DNA of 64,000 nucleotides, from contig NC_031770.1 of the NCBI RefSeq assembly GCF_001522545.3, positions 7,343,321 through 7,407,320 on the forward strand, given 5' to 3'. This DNA comes from Parus major. Taxonomy: Eukaryota > Chordata > Aves > Passeriformes > Paridae. Shown piece by piece: positions 13,079-25,300 of the stretch; position 1 is the stretch's first letter, and every line of letters begins with the position of its first letter. The notes under the pieces were generated by a model that saw only the letters and a list, made by a program, of their open reading frames with translations, made no database searches and was not told the DNA's origin. A program made the position numbers and the translations under genes.

Positions 13079-13162
13079 CTCTAAGTGACACCGTCGCTCT
13101 GCAATCACTCGCTCATCCTTGTTTCCAAAGAGTTTCTTCGGAGGGAATTCTAAAGTGGCAAC
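13079..13162 (-). CDS. KIF16B: KIF16B exon: PX domain, PPK loop and membrane-insertion residues
   Basis: This 84-nt exon encodes 28 residues in phase 0: VATLEFPPKKLFGNKDERVI then AERRCHLE. It holds the PX proline loop (FPPKK), which packs over the lipid, and the adjacent Leu-Phe pair (KLFGN) that is reported to insert into the membrane in KIF16B. Acceptor tcttccag|GTT and donor GAG|GTATTA fit. A Cys replaces the Ser I remember in the mammalian RRSHLE. This is the last coding exon found: the remaining PX helices and C-terminus (KYLRDFF onward in relatives) were searched for in 1-13078 by eye and not seen. Confidence 0.95.
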
Positions 13163-15940
13163 CTGGAAGACATTAAAGGATGAATCAGCATCAGAAGTGA
13201 TAAGCTCAAATGAGAAAATTCTCTTTAAACTACAAAGCAACTACCAAACATTCATGAGCTACGCTATATGCTATCACATTATCATTTATCACATTATATC
13301 ACATTATACATTTCTGCCGAGGTTATTGTGATCTGCTCTGTAGTATTGCTAAGATAACAATGCATTTTGTCATTAGAGAGTGACTAGAAGAAAATTTAGG
13401 AATCATTGCTTGCCCATATAAATATTAAAACTTTGCAATCCAAATGTGATGTGATAGTATCAATCAGAAAGAACAATTTCTGCAGGAAAGCGCGTTTAAA
13501 AAGACTGCATTTAGTCTCTTAAAATCCATGATCTCCAACTGTATGCTAGTGTAATTTGTTTGGTTTTACTTATGTTCTATCACTGGAACAAAGAACTATC
13601 ACTGGAGTCAAGCTCTTGGAGATGCATTGCTGGACTCCAGCCAACACCTGACTTGGAGCTTTTGCTGTGCCCTGGACTACCACTTCTTGTAACTCAGCTG
13701 TAGCTCAATGCCATTCAAATGTGTGTCCATGCTGGAAGCTGACAGCTTTAATTTCTGAAGAGAATTCACACATGCAGGCAAAATCCTGCTTTATCACACT
13801 GAAAATGAGAACAAGGCAGTGGCACAACTGCTAAAAATAATTACTCAGATCTCTACTTTGAGTTCTTCCAGAGAGGTGTTCAAAGCTATCTCCTCATTTC
13901 TTTTCCCATCCTACAGGGGAAGTGGGGGCAGGGAGAGAGAGAAGCAGAGAGTGAGGGAACTGCCTCCCCTTTTTGTATACCAATAAATAAAATGCTTGAA
14001 CTAATTATAACCAGCTGTATCTGGAAAACACACAGAAGACTCAAGAGCTGGTAACAAGTACCACTGAACTTGGTCTGCTAAGCCACTGCTGGGAACAATG
14101 CAGGAGAAAGCAGGTCCTCTCCCCATAATTTGTGCTTGCACTTGAAGGTAAATCAAACCCATTTTTCCCCCAGCACTCACATGATGAGATAGAATAACAC
14201 AACCTCCCATTGGTATTGCTGGAGTTGTTTTGCAGGTGAAATCTCTGTGTAAAACTGCCTCCCCAGGTTGGCTGAAGATATTGAACCAATAAAAAAGATG
14301 CATAATTTTCTAGTCTATCAGTACATACAAGACTAGAGAATTTACAGCTGGTTACAAGGAGCAGACATATACTGATTTAAATGAGGAGCTCCATTATTAA
14401 CATTGAATGTAAGCATGTTTAAAATACAGAGGAATTCTGCAATACAAATAATTTATTCCCACTCTCTGGTTCATCTCCAACTTCAATAATTTTGAAGGAA
14501 TGTCTAGACATCTTAAAATTATAAAAGTGATGTGGGGCACCAGAGGAGAGGGAAGAGATGTCTGCTCTCCATCAGTCTTGCCAGTATGACCCAATTATAT
14601 TCCTCAAATTTCTCCAACCATATTCTTCTCAGTGTTCCTGCTTCTTCATGTTGGCAGGACAAACAGTACACAACCAAACATTGTATCGTGTAATAATGTC
14701 CTGGGGACTTATTATCACTGCATTACTCACTTCTTTACCTGTACACAATTATAAGTGCTCATATTTTCAAGGACTTCAAAACTCCACATATGCAGAAATT
14801 GTATTTTATTAAATAGTACTGCATCAAGTCACTACCCGGAATAAGCAAAACAACTACCACCATAATCCCCTCCTGGCCATAGGGAGATTTTTTTTTTAAT
14901 ATTTATTTGCTAATAAATACTTCCATTATAGAATTTTAAAACAGTATCTATTAAAAAACAATTTTCACAATGACCCTTACACTACAGCATCTTCAGACCT
15001 ACTCTGTGGAGTCAAAGCAAGGTCTTACAGCTAAAATCAGGAATTATTTCTTTATCCAAATTAAGTTCCATCTGAACAGGAATTTGGGGACTATAACTAC
15101 ATAACTTCGGGATAAGCAAGTTGTTTTCCTAAGCTTTCTGGATGTATCTTAGAAGAAAACCAGTTGTATTTCATAAAACCCATGTGTTTTGTTGAACACT
15201 TTCATACAGAAGTAGCTACTCACAGTTTTAACATTTCTTAATTCCCTAATCATTACCACGCAGGTATCTCTGAAAGCAAACCAATCAAAGTCCATTACTG
15301 CAGTCATATGCAAGACAAAGGTCTTAGCAAGTAAACTTTTGCTCTGCAGTGTTTAAAGTCATAACATGTACCTATATAAAAATCATGAGTTTATTGCTGG
15401 TCAAGAAGTGGGGATCTGAATACTTTGTACATTATAAAAGCCACCAGGATGTCAACGTGCCAAACTATTCTTGACATACAGATATAAAGTTAATATGTTT
15501 GTAATGTGCCAGTGTTGCCAGTATGTGTACAGAATATACTAATTTATACATATATGTCACTTGGAAGGATTTTTCATCCTGAAGAGATATGTTATAAAGG
15601 ATTAATCAGTTACTGCAGATTGCATCTCTACAGGGATAGATACACAAGTTACACAAACCTCAGGCCTGCTGCAACATTTCTGTGTCCCACACTTTTCCAT
15701 CGGTCCCCTGGCTCCTCTTTTAGCTAAATGATTGGCAGATAGCTATCTCAAATAAAGTACAAAGACCATTTCTGTCACACAACAAATGACCACCCATCTA
15801 CATGACAGAAAAGGCTCCAGCCACAAATTTCATCATAATAGGAATAATAATTGTAATAGGAAGACAGTCTGTTGTACTATATTTATATAAAAATACACTA
15901 TTGGTACTTTTACCAGAGATAGTGTGCTTATCATACATAC

Positions 15941-16030
<90 letters not shown>
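15941..16030. repeat. compound microsatellite (AT)7(AC)11(AT)9(GT)18
   Basis: The AC run (15955-15976) and the GT run (15995-16030) are reverse complements separated by an AT run, so the tract is a near-perfect inverted repeat that could fold into a long hairpin. Open frames across it on both strands are artefacts. Confidence 0.95.
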
Positions 16031-16033
<3 letters not shown>

Positions 16034-19000
16034 GCAAGAGCCCCATAAATATACAGTGATGATAAATATTCTTATCTCATCATAATTTTGGTTTGCAAAT
16101 AAATTAATTAAAAAAAGGTCAGCAACACAAATACACTGAAGTAATGATGTGTTACAATAACTGTCTATAAAAATCCTCTGTCCTAATGTACTATTTGATA
16201 TACAGACTCTAAATGTAATTATGTGAGATTCAGCAAAGCGAGATTCAGTAGAATTTTGGGGTTTATTTAAAATACATTACTCATTTAAGCCGAAGTGCAG
16301 CAGCATATATTTCAATAAATTCAAACTTTGCTATTAGTAGTGCTACAGCACCTTTATAAAACTGCAGAGTAACTTCAGTGGAGATAATCACTGGTACAGC
16401 TTAATGCACACAGTACAGTGTGTGACTGTGCAGCATTTGTTCTGGCACTGAAATATGTAAGAGATCTTGCAGGTATGGATTTTGCATCAAGATGTTTGCC
16501 TTGGCTCAAACACTGTGAGGGACTTTCACACTATCCAGATTCAGGAGTATGAATTATTCTTTCAGAATTGAATGTTTGTGTGCCCTCTGGCTCAAATTAA
16601 TTCTTCAAGGGTCTCACCTTGACTATGAGATGAACGCTTTGTGACTATGTAAGGTGTAACACTGGAACTCGACAGGTAGCAAGGTAAATTATTCTCCTTC
16701 CATGGAATTTCTGAAGCACACCCCTCCCTTCCACGTCTCACTTCCTGTAGTGGCAATGGAAGCATTTGGCAGGCAGTCCTTTTTGGCAGGGTTGTTTTGT
16801 CATTTTCTAGGGCTGCTGATGAGGTGATGTATTTTCTGTCAGGGGAAATTAAGAGGCATATTCCCCAGCCTGATAGGAAGAGAGGGCTTGAATGATTTCC
16901 TGAGAAGCTTCTGTATGTAGCGTGCAAGATTCTAATTTTTATTTTGACAGCAGAAGCATCTCCCTACTAAAATTAATCACTGCATCACTGCAATCCAAAT
17001 TTCATTATATCCACAGGAGTGCGCACACACGTGCATGTTTGTACCATGGGCAAGGCTGGGACTATCCTTAGGCCCAAAAGGCAAATCCAGATGATATATT
17101 TTAAAGTAGTACAGAGAGACCTCAAGACTACATATCAGCACCCCTGATGTCTTTAAGACATTAAACTTTTTACAGTTAATGATGTTTATCCTACCTGGCA
17201 ATCATTGCTAGGCAGTAGCAGTTGTAGAAAGAGGCAAACAGTCATTTGCAATTTACCCCTTAATTACTTTACAATAAATAAAGACCATGTCTTATTTCAG
17301 GGTCTAGTTAGAGGCATGTTATTTGTCTGTCTCTGCAATATTATCTGTAAGAAAAAACACTTGCCTGCCACAATGGAGTATTTGTGGGTCAGTACAATCA
17401 AATTTAGACAGTATTAGCTTCAGTCCTTAAGCAGAAGGTGCTTTGTACCCAGTACACATTATTCTAGTAAACTTTGAAGAGCTGAATGGATTCCACTTCT
17501 CCCACATTGCAGTCAGGAGACGTTTTAGCAGCTGTTTAATGCTGGTAAGAGCAGATGGCACCTGTTCTATCTTACATACAGCTCTGACCTTAAGATCCTG
17601 GAAACAGCACATACCTAACAACATCTATATGGAAGCAAACCCTTTTAAAATGAAACTATGACTACTTCATAGTCTTCAACTACTGAGCCCCAGGGAGAGA
17701 TGCAAATTTGGAGATTGGCCTTTTGGAAACCAAGAGAGTGAAAATGAAGGCTCCAGTACCATGAAATGCTCTGCCTGGGATGGGGTGTACTCTCATTGCA
17801 GAACCTTTATGAAAAGTAGTCATCAGCATCTGAAGGGTGTCCTTTAATTTCTACTATCATCTGTTGGAGACTTTTCACTGATGTTATGTCAGCTTGGGGA
17901 CCTGCTGGATTTAATTCAGTTCAGGGGTTTTATGGTACAGCAGAACAGAACATGTTAATGAAAACTCTTGTACAATACTTTGCAGATATTTCAACATACA
18001 ATGAACCAAAGTAAAATACCACATAATACAGCCAGGTAGGCTTGTCACTTCTGAAACATGAAATTGTTCCAAGTGTTATGCTTCCTAAACATTAAAAAAA
18101 AAATTCTGACATCAAGCAAAAATCTGCAGATTGAAACATCTCATTATCTTTGGCTGGTACAGTCTATGCCTTAGTGCCTACAATAAGGTAAAAGACTTTT
18201 AAAAAAGAAAAACAGGGCAGACATTGATGGAGGCTGAGTCATCTTTAACCTTTCATCCCAAATTCTCTTTGTACTTCAATGTTTTGATATATTTAAATGG
18301 AGGGGGGAAAGGGGAAAAAAGAAAATTAAGGAAATGCTAACTATTTAAATTAAAAAGTCAGTCATCTTTAATTCTCATGTTACTTTTACAACTCTGAATT
18401 TTCTCATTTTTCAAAAAGTAGGTCTGACTTTTGATCCTTTGTACCAGAAATCTCTGTCACAGATGAGAAAAATCAAAGAAAAGAATGTGGCACGATTTTG
18501 CAGCCACTGTGGCTGCAGCTGACTTGATTTTGCAGGGAGTAATGAAAGAAAAAACTCCTACCTTTAGTTTTTGAAGTTTAAACAAAGTAACTTAAGCCTC
18601 AATTTTTCAAGGTGTGCTAAGACTCACAGACTATAAAGAAACTAGCCAGAAGCTGTATTTGTAACTAGGAACTTGCACCAAGTATTTATGGATTTTTCAA
18701 AGTGAAAAAACAAAACCCAAACTATCAGAAGCTTATTTTCTATATTTTTATATATAATTTGTTTGAGATAAATTACCTTTTCTACACAATCTCATAAGAA
18801 AGCAGTAGGCAAAGGTCAAAAGTTAACACTTACTAGACATGTAAAGGTTGCTTTATAAATTCTGAAAACAATCAAATGGAGAACAAAGAGAAATAATTTG
18901 ATATACTATCCATTAAAAATGAAAACAATAAAATAACATATAATACCACCTAAGTCATATTTTCAGCTGATATATCTCAATCTATATGAAGTTGTGTGAA

Positions 19001-20384
19001 GAAATCTCTAAACTTATTCTCCTTTGAACAAAAGAGGAACAGAGTCCTCCACTGTGTAAACCCTTCAGTGCTCTCCCAACATGTATGCTGCAGGCAAGTC
19101 ATGATGTCAGAGGACAGAAGGAACAAAGACATTATTTTCCATTATCAATTAATCAGGGAGAGAGAATATCCAGGGAATTACTTTCTGGATATTCAGCTTG
19201 TCACTACTTTTCCTCTTCCATTTCTAATACTTTATTTTTTTCATCTATCCCAACATGCTCTTTCCCCACTTGCCAGCTTCCCAACTCGTCTCTGTTTCAA
19301 CACTGTGCTTTCCTCCATTCCTGCATGACCTACCTAATTCTTTTCCTTATTCCCCTGGGTCCTTTGCAATCCCCCCTACTATCTGCCAGAAGGGGAGAGG
19401 GAATTGATATTCTCAAGAGGCAGCATATCCAAGGATTAGCCAAAGCTCTGAGGTGGACCCATATCAGCATTCTAATGAGTGAACTCCCTGGAGATGGCTA
19501 AACAGCAGCAACAAAAGTCACTATTTATCATAACAAACAAGGGTAATTAACCTCCTAAACTGAGGAAAACTCAAATGACCAGGAAAGGAACAGGAAAAAG
19601 GGTGTAAGCAATCTTCCTCCTGCAGGAAGGGTCCCCAGTACCAGCCCAACAGTCAATCTTTCATGGTCACTGAGGGGAGCAAACTCTGCACCCAAGGTCT
19701 TTGTAGTGTTTCTGAGAGCTGAGAGCTGCTTTAGGCTCATCCCTGCTGTGTCTCAGCTCCCAGGCTTACAGCTCTCCATCGTTTTCTCTCCTTGCTGCTT
19801 CAGGCATCAGGGCCTGGATCTCACTCAAACACACACAAGGGAATGAGACTACCTTTCTTGGGTAGTCTACTCTGAAAAATCCTAAATAAATTGGTTGGCA
19901 AATACTTCCCTTCTGACAAATGCATGAGATTGCAGCAATGTACTGGAGTTTTGGGGTTTGGGTTTTTTGGTTGTTTTTGCCCCCGGGTATTTTCTGTACA
20001 CAATTTATGCCACAATTTTCTTCCTAGCTCCCTCACAGCACAGCCTTTTGTCTTCAAAGAAGCTGCTCCATGTACACAAGAACATTATTTTCCTTCTGCT
20101 GTCCATCTTTTTGCTGCATGCCAAAGGTTTACCTAACCACAGAGCTGTTTTAACCTTTTCATTTCTGGCTAGGAGCAACTCCTGGTTTACATGGTGCTTT
20201 TTGCTCAGCCCCTAATGCCAACAGCCCAGTGAGCCAGGTGTGTTTTATTCCCTCCAGCACACATCGCACTGAGGTCAGAGTGCACTGGAGACCTTCCAAG
20301 GGTTAACCTGCCAAGCAGGCAATTTGGCAACTTCTTCCAATTACAATTCATTGCTTTTTTCCTACTCAATGGAACACCATGCAC

Positions 20385-20442
<58 letters not shown>

Positions 20443-20447
20443 ATGTA
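20385..20447. repeat. compound microsatellite (AT)11(GT)10(ATGT)5
   Basis: AT from 20385 to 20406, GT to 20426, then ATGT units to about 20447. The ordered change of unit suggests stepwise replication slippage. Confidence 0.95.
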
Positions 20448-23400
20448 TATATCTTAGTTCCAAGAAGCACAAGCACTTACATCTCCTCCCATAAATATAT
20501 GCAGTTCTGTTTCAAGTCAGGATGCTGTGACTAACCCCTAATAAATTGGCATTCAACAACAAATGAGCATCTTCTCAGGACACACAAGCTCTCACATCTC
20601 TGCCTTTAGTTCTGAGCAATTCTCTTTGAATTTTCAAGATCATTTTCCTTCCTCTCACAGGTACAATTGTTTCTCCAAAGAACATTTCAACTTTCTCTGT
20701 CCCACTTAAGAGGGACAAGAAAACCAAAAGAGAAATTCTCCTCTCAACCACCCTGAAACCTCCCTATGATGATGCAAAATGACCAAATAGGATTTGGTCA
20801 TTCAAAGATTTCTCGCTTTGAATCATGTCTACCTGCCCATCAATCATTTGTAATTATGAAAACGGTTTGAGAGCTCTCATATCCATGTTTCTCCTTTAAA
20901 CCAGCAAGATGACCTAGACTTAATCTGCAGTTTTGGAGCTATGGTGAGATGGGGAGGCTGTGTTTTAATCCATGTAAATTTAACTCCATTTAGTTTGCCT
21001 CCTGCTATCGAGCAAAATCAAATTAACTGCAGCCAAAGAGATTATCTGGAACTACAGGAGTATTTTCCTTAAAGCAATTCTAGACTACTCAGAATAACAG
21101 CATACCAAAATAGAGCCATAAACGAGAGTCTATATAATACTTGACAAATTACTTCATTGTTTGGTCCATTATAAGTAGTACAATAACATTTAAATACAGA
21201 ACACCCATGAAAATGAGCAATAGGATGTAACAAAGTTCATGCAAACCTAGCATATTTCTATACAATTATGCAGTTTGGGGATTTTAATCTTTTATAAAAA
21301 TCAGAAACTAATATAGCCAGGGCATCTTTCTAAATAGAAAACAATACCTGTATAGTGAAGGAGAGGCAGACAAAAATTGGCCCAAATGGCAAAGAAAATA
21401 TTTTAAGTTTCATATACAGGCTGTAAAAAGGCAGAATAAGATAGTGCAGAAGCAGAATACATCAACAAAATAATACAACTGCCTTAGAGGTAAACCAGTC
21501 AAAACCAAATTAAAAAAAAAAAATAAATTTGAGTTGTAGATGTGTTTGGAAAATCAGCATGAAAAATTCCTAACATACCATGTCTTTGCAACCTTGCTTC
21601 TGCTCCCTTGTTCATCTATCCCTTGCCCCAAGAGAGAAGTCTCTGGGAGAAAAATACCAGCATAGCGTGGAAGACCATCATCTAAGACAAGGGTATGTGC
21701 TGACCTAGAGATTAAATGGACAAGTTTAATACCTACTCTCTCATGCTCTTAGGTCATGATTTTTCCAACTAAACATTAATCTTTCTTCATGCAGTCTCAG
21801 GTCTTGGTTAGTTCTTTAAAGAAACATTTACTGGTTTAGCGAGGTTGTGTCTTCAGAGTTCAACACATCAATCTTTATAAAGGTATGACTCAAACCCCAC
21901 TTCTCAAAAAGGTTATAAAGTTATTTTCTGGAGATCTCTGTAGGGTTTATTTTTCTTTCAAAAACAGTTTGGGATTTGATTCATTATCTTCCTGCTGGGA
22001 TTTCCAGCAAGGTCAAGGCCGTACCTGCAATAGCACAAGGTGGGCCATGCATCAACCCCTACTTCACCACAGCTGCATACAACCTTGCCCCAGCTCTGCA
22101 TCACATTCCTGCTGATCCTATCAGGCCACTTGGACTCCACACTGAGAAGTCACAATACCAATTGATTTAAGCAATAGAAACAGGGTCAGAGAAGGGGATT
22201 TGCCACAGTAGTTTTTACAGCTCTCCCTAAGATCTGCTTGTTGCACATGAACTCATCTCAGTGACATCTGGCAGCATTTAATGACACAACCCCATCTCAT
22301 GTGGCTGACTGATGCTGTAAATTTCAGTCACCCTTGCCTTTGAGAAATGTTAATAATGAAAACTCATCAACAAGCAGCAATGATTTGTACTGCTGACTAG
22401 ATGGATGCTTTTCTGACTACTCAAAATTAATGGCAGATCTCAAGGTCTTAAAGAACAGCTGTCACAGAGAAATACACCTGCAAACAAACATGCAGTATGC
22501 CTTCCAGTGTGATTTGTTAGAAGATATAAAGTGCTAACTCTCACAACAAACTGGACTGATTATAAGGAGAAGTTAGACAGCCTTCTGCATCATTTAAAGT
22601 GGTAACACTAGAGAAAAGGGAGTGCAGGCATGCAAATGGGAAGCTTAAAAGGAATTATTTAGTCCCTCCAAAAGTAAGAGTGATTGATAGTCACACAGGT
22701 TATACATTCATTTTCACTTGTGTCTATTTGTATAGACACTTAAGAACTAGCTGCTTTATCACAGACTTAAAAACTAGCTGTAAGCCTCATACAAATTTTC
22801 CTTTCACTAATGCTGTTGCCACTAGGTAAAGCTTAAAATGACAGGTAACTAAAAATAACTGTAATAAACTTAACAGGTATATTTTCAGGAGCTTGCTTCA
22901 CAAAGGATTTTGAATGTGCAGGGCAGAAAAGCAACTCTGGGTACAGAAAGATCACTGTTACTATCAGTTTCATGAGCAATGCCATATTTAGTACTGCTCT
23001 TGAGAGTCAGGATAGTGGGTAAGAATAGATATTTGTTTCCAAGTATAATAAAATTTCTTGATCAAGCACTTAAAACTAAATGCTTTGTGAGACCCACACA
23101 GACATGGAAATCTCAAAGACACACTCATGAAAAAGCCAATAAGGTATTGAACCAACATCATTACTTAGGGCAGGGGAAAAAACAGGGATGTGTTTCACAG
23201 TTGTAAGAATTTGGGTGTAGATTACATGTCAGTAATTTTGTAATTCCCACCTATCAGATGCTTTCTACAACAATGTTTTTCCCCAACAAACACTGCTTCA
23301 CTGAGTCTGTGTAAAAGTCATGCTGCTCCACCCACACATTTACCACATTTACTACATTTTAGTAACCCAGAAAAACAGGGGAAAGCTAAAAAAGCACATT

Positions 23401-23780
23401 ATATTTTTCTTTTTTTTTTTTTTTTTTACAACAACTTTACAATGAGTTACAGTACATATGAGCCTTCAGGTACAATCAGAAATTCTACCAGAAGTACAAA
23501 CCAGGAAATTATGCTGTTCTACCTATTCAAATAAATCCCTGCAGTACATTAATTTGCAATTACTTTACATTACTGTTACTATAAAAAAACTGAACTTATT
23601 TATTCCCTGATTTAAAAAAAAAAAAAAAATGTAGTTAAATTTGAATGTATGGTGATTAATTAAAGGATTTAAAATACTGCTAAAGCTCTGTTTCAATTTT
23701 TTTTTTTTTTTCCAGAGAAGACATAACAAGACTAGGACATGCAGTGTTCAGCAGCAGTTTTAAAGAAATATCAAAGCATC

Positions 23781-23854
23781 ATTAATACCCAATATTAATT
23801 ATATTAATTATATTAATTAATATTAATCAATATTAATAATATTAATACCCAATA
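23781..23854. repeat. AT-rich tandem tract bounded by a 14-bp direct repeat
   Basis: ATTAATACCCAATA occurs at 23781-23794 and again at 23841-23854; between them are irregular TTAATTA/TATTAA units. No gene here. Confidence 0.8.
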
Positions 23855-24768
23855 GTACCTACAGGTAAGTATGACAGAAAATAATAAAATCAATAAATAA
23901 GAAAGTAGATAAACAAAACCATTATTTTTGTTATTTTAATGCTTTTTGTTATTTGCAGCATTTTAACCAATTATAGATAACCTTCAATTAATCAAATGTT
24001 TTAACAACGTGTCCCAAAGTTTGGCACCCATGAGAAGAGTGCTTTTTCATCTCACTCTCCCTCACATCACTAACATTCTCATATTGAATTTTGGTTTTCA
24101 GACATGGCCAGACAGCTTACCCTCCAACACTATTATTCCTGACTTTGGTTCTGAAATATGTCCTATAGTAAACCGGACAACATCCTCTGCTTTCAGTCTT
24201 CTCTTGACATCTTCAATTCTAAACCTGCAACTCAATATTTTTCCTGAAAGCCACTTCTTTGTGTTTATTTTCATATTAAACCACAAGAGATTGTATTTTA
24301 TTGATTTTTGTGATATAGGCATGTCTAATTTTTATTTTTTTTTTTGGCTTGGGCTTTCTTGCTTTAGGCTTTCTAGAGGGATTGACAATTCTCTTTTGTA
24401 AGATGGAGCTTTCTCTATGTTGTTTTGCAGAGACAGATGGTAAAAAGGCCCTCCCACTTTTTTTTTTTTTTAATATATTTATATTACAGCAGTGAAGAGA
24501 GCTTTACAGCAAGATCTCACTGTGAATACCAAACAAGGCATTAGAAACATATTTAGTACCTGTACTACCAGGTGCACAGGCCAGAGAAATTGTTTCCTTC
24601 CTTTCTTCTAAAGCCAAATCATTTTTAACTGAGAAACACAGTATTATTTTCACCATATTGAGTCTGAAAGATCATTAGCAGGAACATGATAAATGAATAC
24701 TTAAAAAAACCCTTAAACAAAAAATGCCTCTTGTAGTTTGTAAAATCGCTAACCTTAAGGTTGGTTTT

Positions 24769-25300
24769 AGAATCATGGAATGGTTTGGTTTGGGAAGGAC
24801 CTTAAAGCCCATCTCATTCCACCTCTCTGCCATGGAAGGGATGTCTTCCATCAGACCAGGCTTCTCCAAGCCCTGTACAACCTGGCCTTGAACACTTCTG
24901 GGGTGATGCAGCCCCAGCCTCCCTAGGCAACCTGTGCCAATGCCTCACCAACCTCACAGAGAAGAATTTCTTCCTAGGATCTAACCTAAACCTACCCTCT
25001 GTCAATTTAAAGCCATTCCCCCTTGTCCTGTCACTCCATGCCATTGCAAAAAGTCCCTGTCCAGATCTCTTGGAGCCCCTTTAGGTACTGGAAGGTGCCA
25101 AAGGTGTCCCCAGAGTCCTCTCATCCCAAGGCAGCTCCCTCAGTCTGTCTTCATGGGAGAGGCACTCCAGAACTCTGAGCATCTTTCCAACCTTCCTCTG
25201 GACTCTCTCCCACAAGTCCAGCTACTGTCCACACTGCTCTAGATGCAGCCTGGGATGCAGCTGGCTTTCCAAGCTACAAGCACACGTTCCTGCATCACAC
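24769..25300 (-). mobile_element. CR1 LINE 3' fragment
   Basis: The plus strand begins with the reverse of the CR1 3' end (AATCATGGAATGGTTTGGTT) and continues through the conserved block AAGAATTTCTTCCTAGGATC and TTAAAGCCATTCCCCCTTGT. On the minus strand this encodes the C-terminal part of the CR1 ORF2 protein ([18 protein letters not shown] and [10 protein letters not shown]), with frame damage further on. It is a 5'-truncated, inactive copy. The right edge near 25300 is approximate. It lies in the KIF16B intron in the same sense as the gene. Confidence 0.88.

Larger units (their letters stand above)
13163..24768. other. KIF16B intron (left half of the 22.9-kb intron in the PX region)
   Basis: This is the intron between the two last PX exons found. 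It holds two large compound microsatellites (separate entries) and several A/T runs, among them 23410-23427, and an AT-rich tandem tract at 23781-23854. I saw no coding exon or complete transposon. Open frames of up to 138 codons (for example 19085-19501 plus, 24009-24401 plus) have no protein-like features. Confidence 0.6.

Noticed and set aside
15798..16059. Frames rich in Thr-His or Ile-Tyr/Cys-Val
   Set aside because: Direct translation of the compound microsatellite.
19085..19501. 138-codon plus frame
   Set aside because: Overlaps another frame of similar length and shows no domain or coding bias; treated as chance.
15941..20447. CRISPR-like or satellite array
   Set aside because: Only simple microsatellites are present; there are no repeat-spacer units, and the genome is a bird's.
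24009..24401. 130-codon plus frame, with a 74-codon minus frame inside it
   Set aside because: The plus frame is rich in Phe/Leu/Ile from T-rich DNA. The minus frame looks a little more protein-like but has no splice support and no match I recognise.
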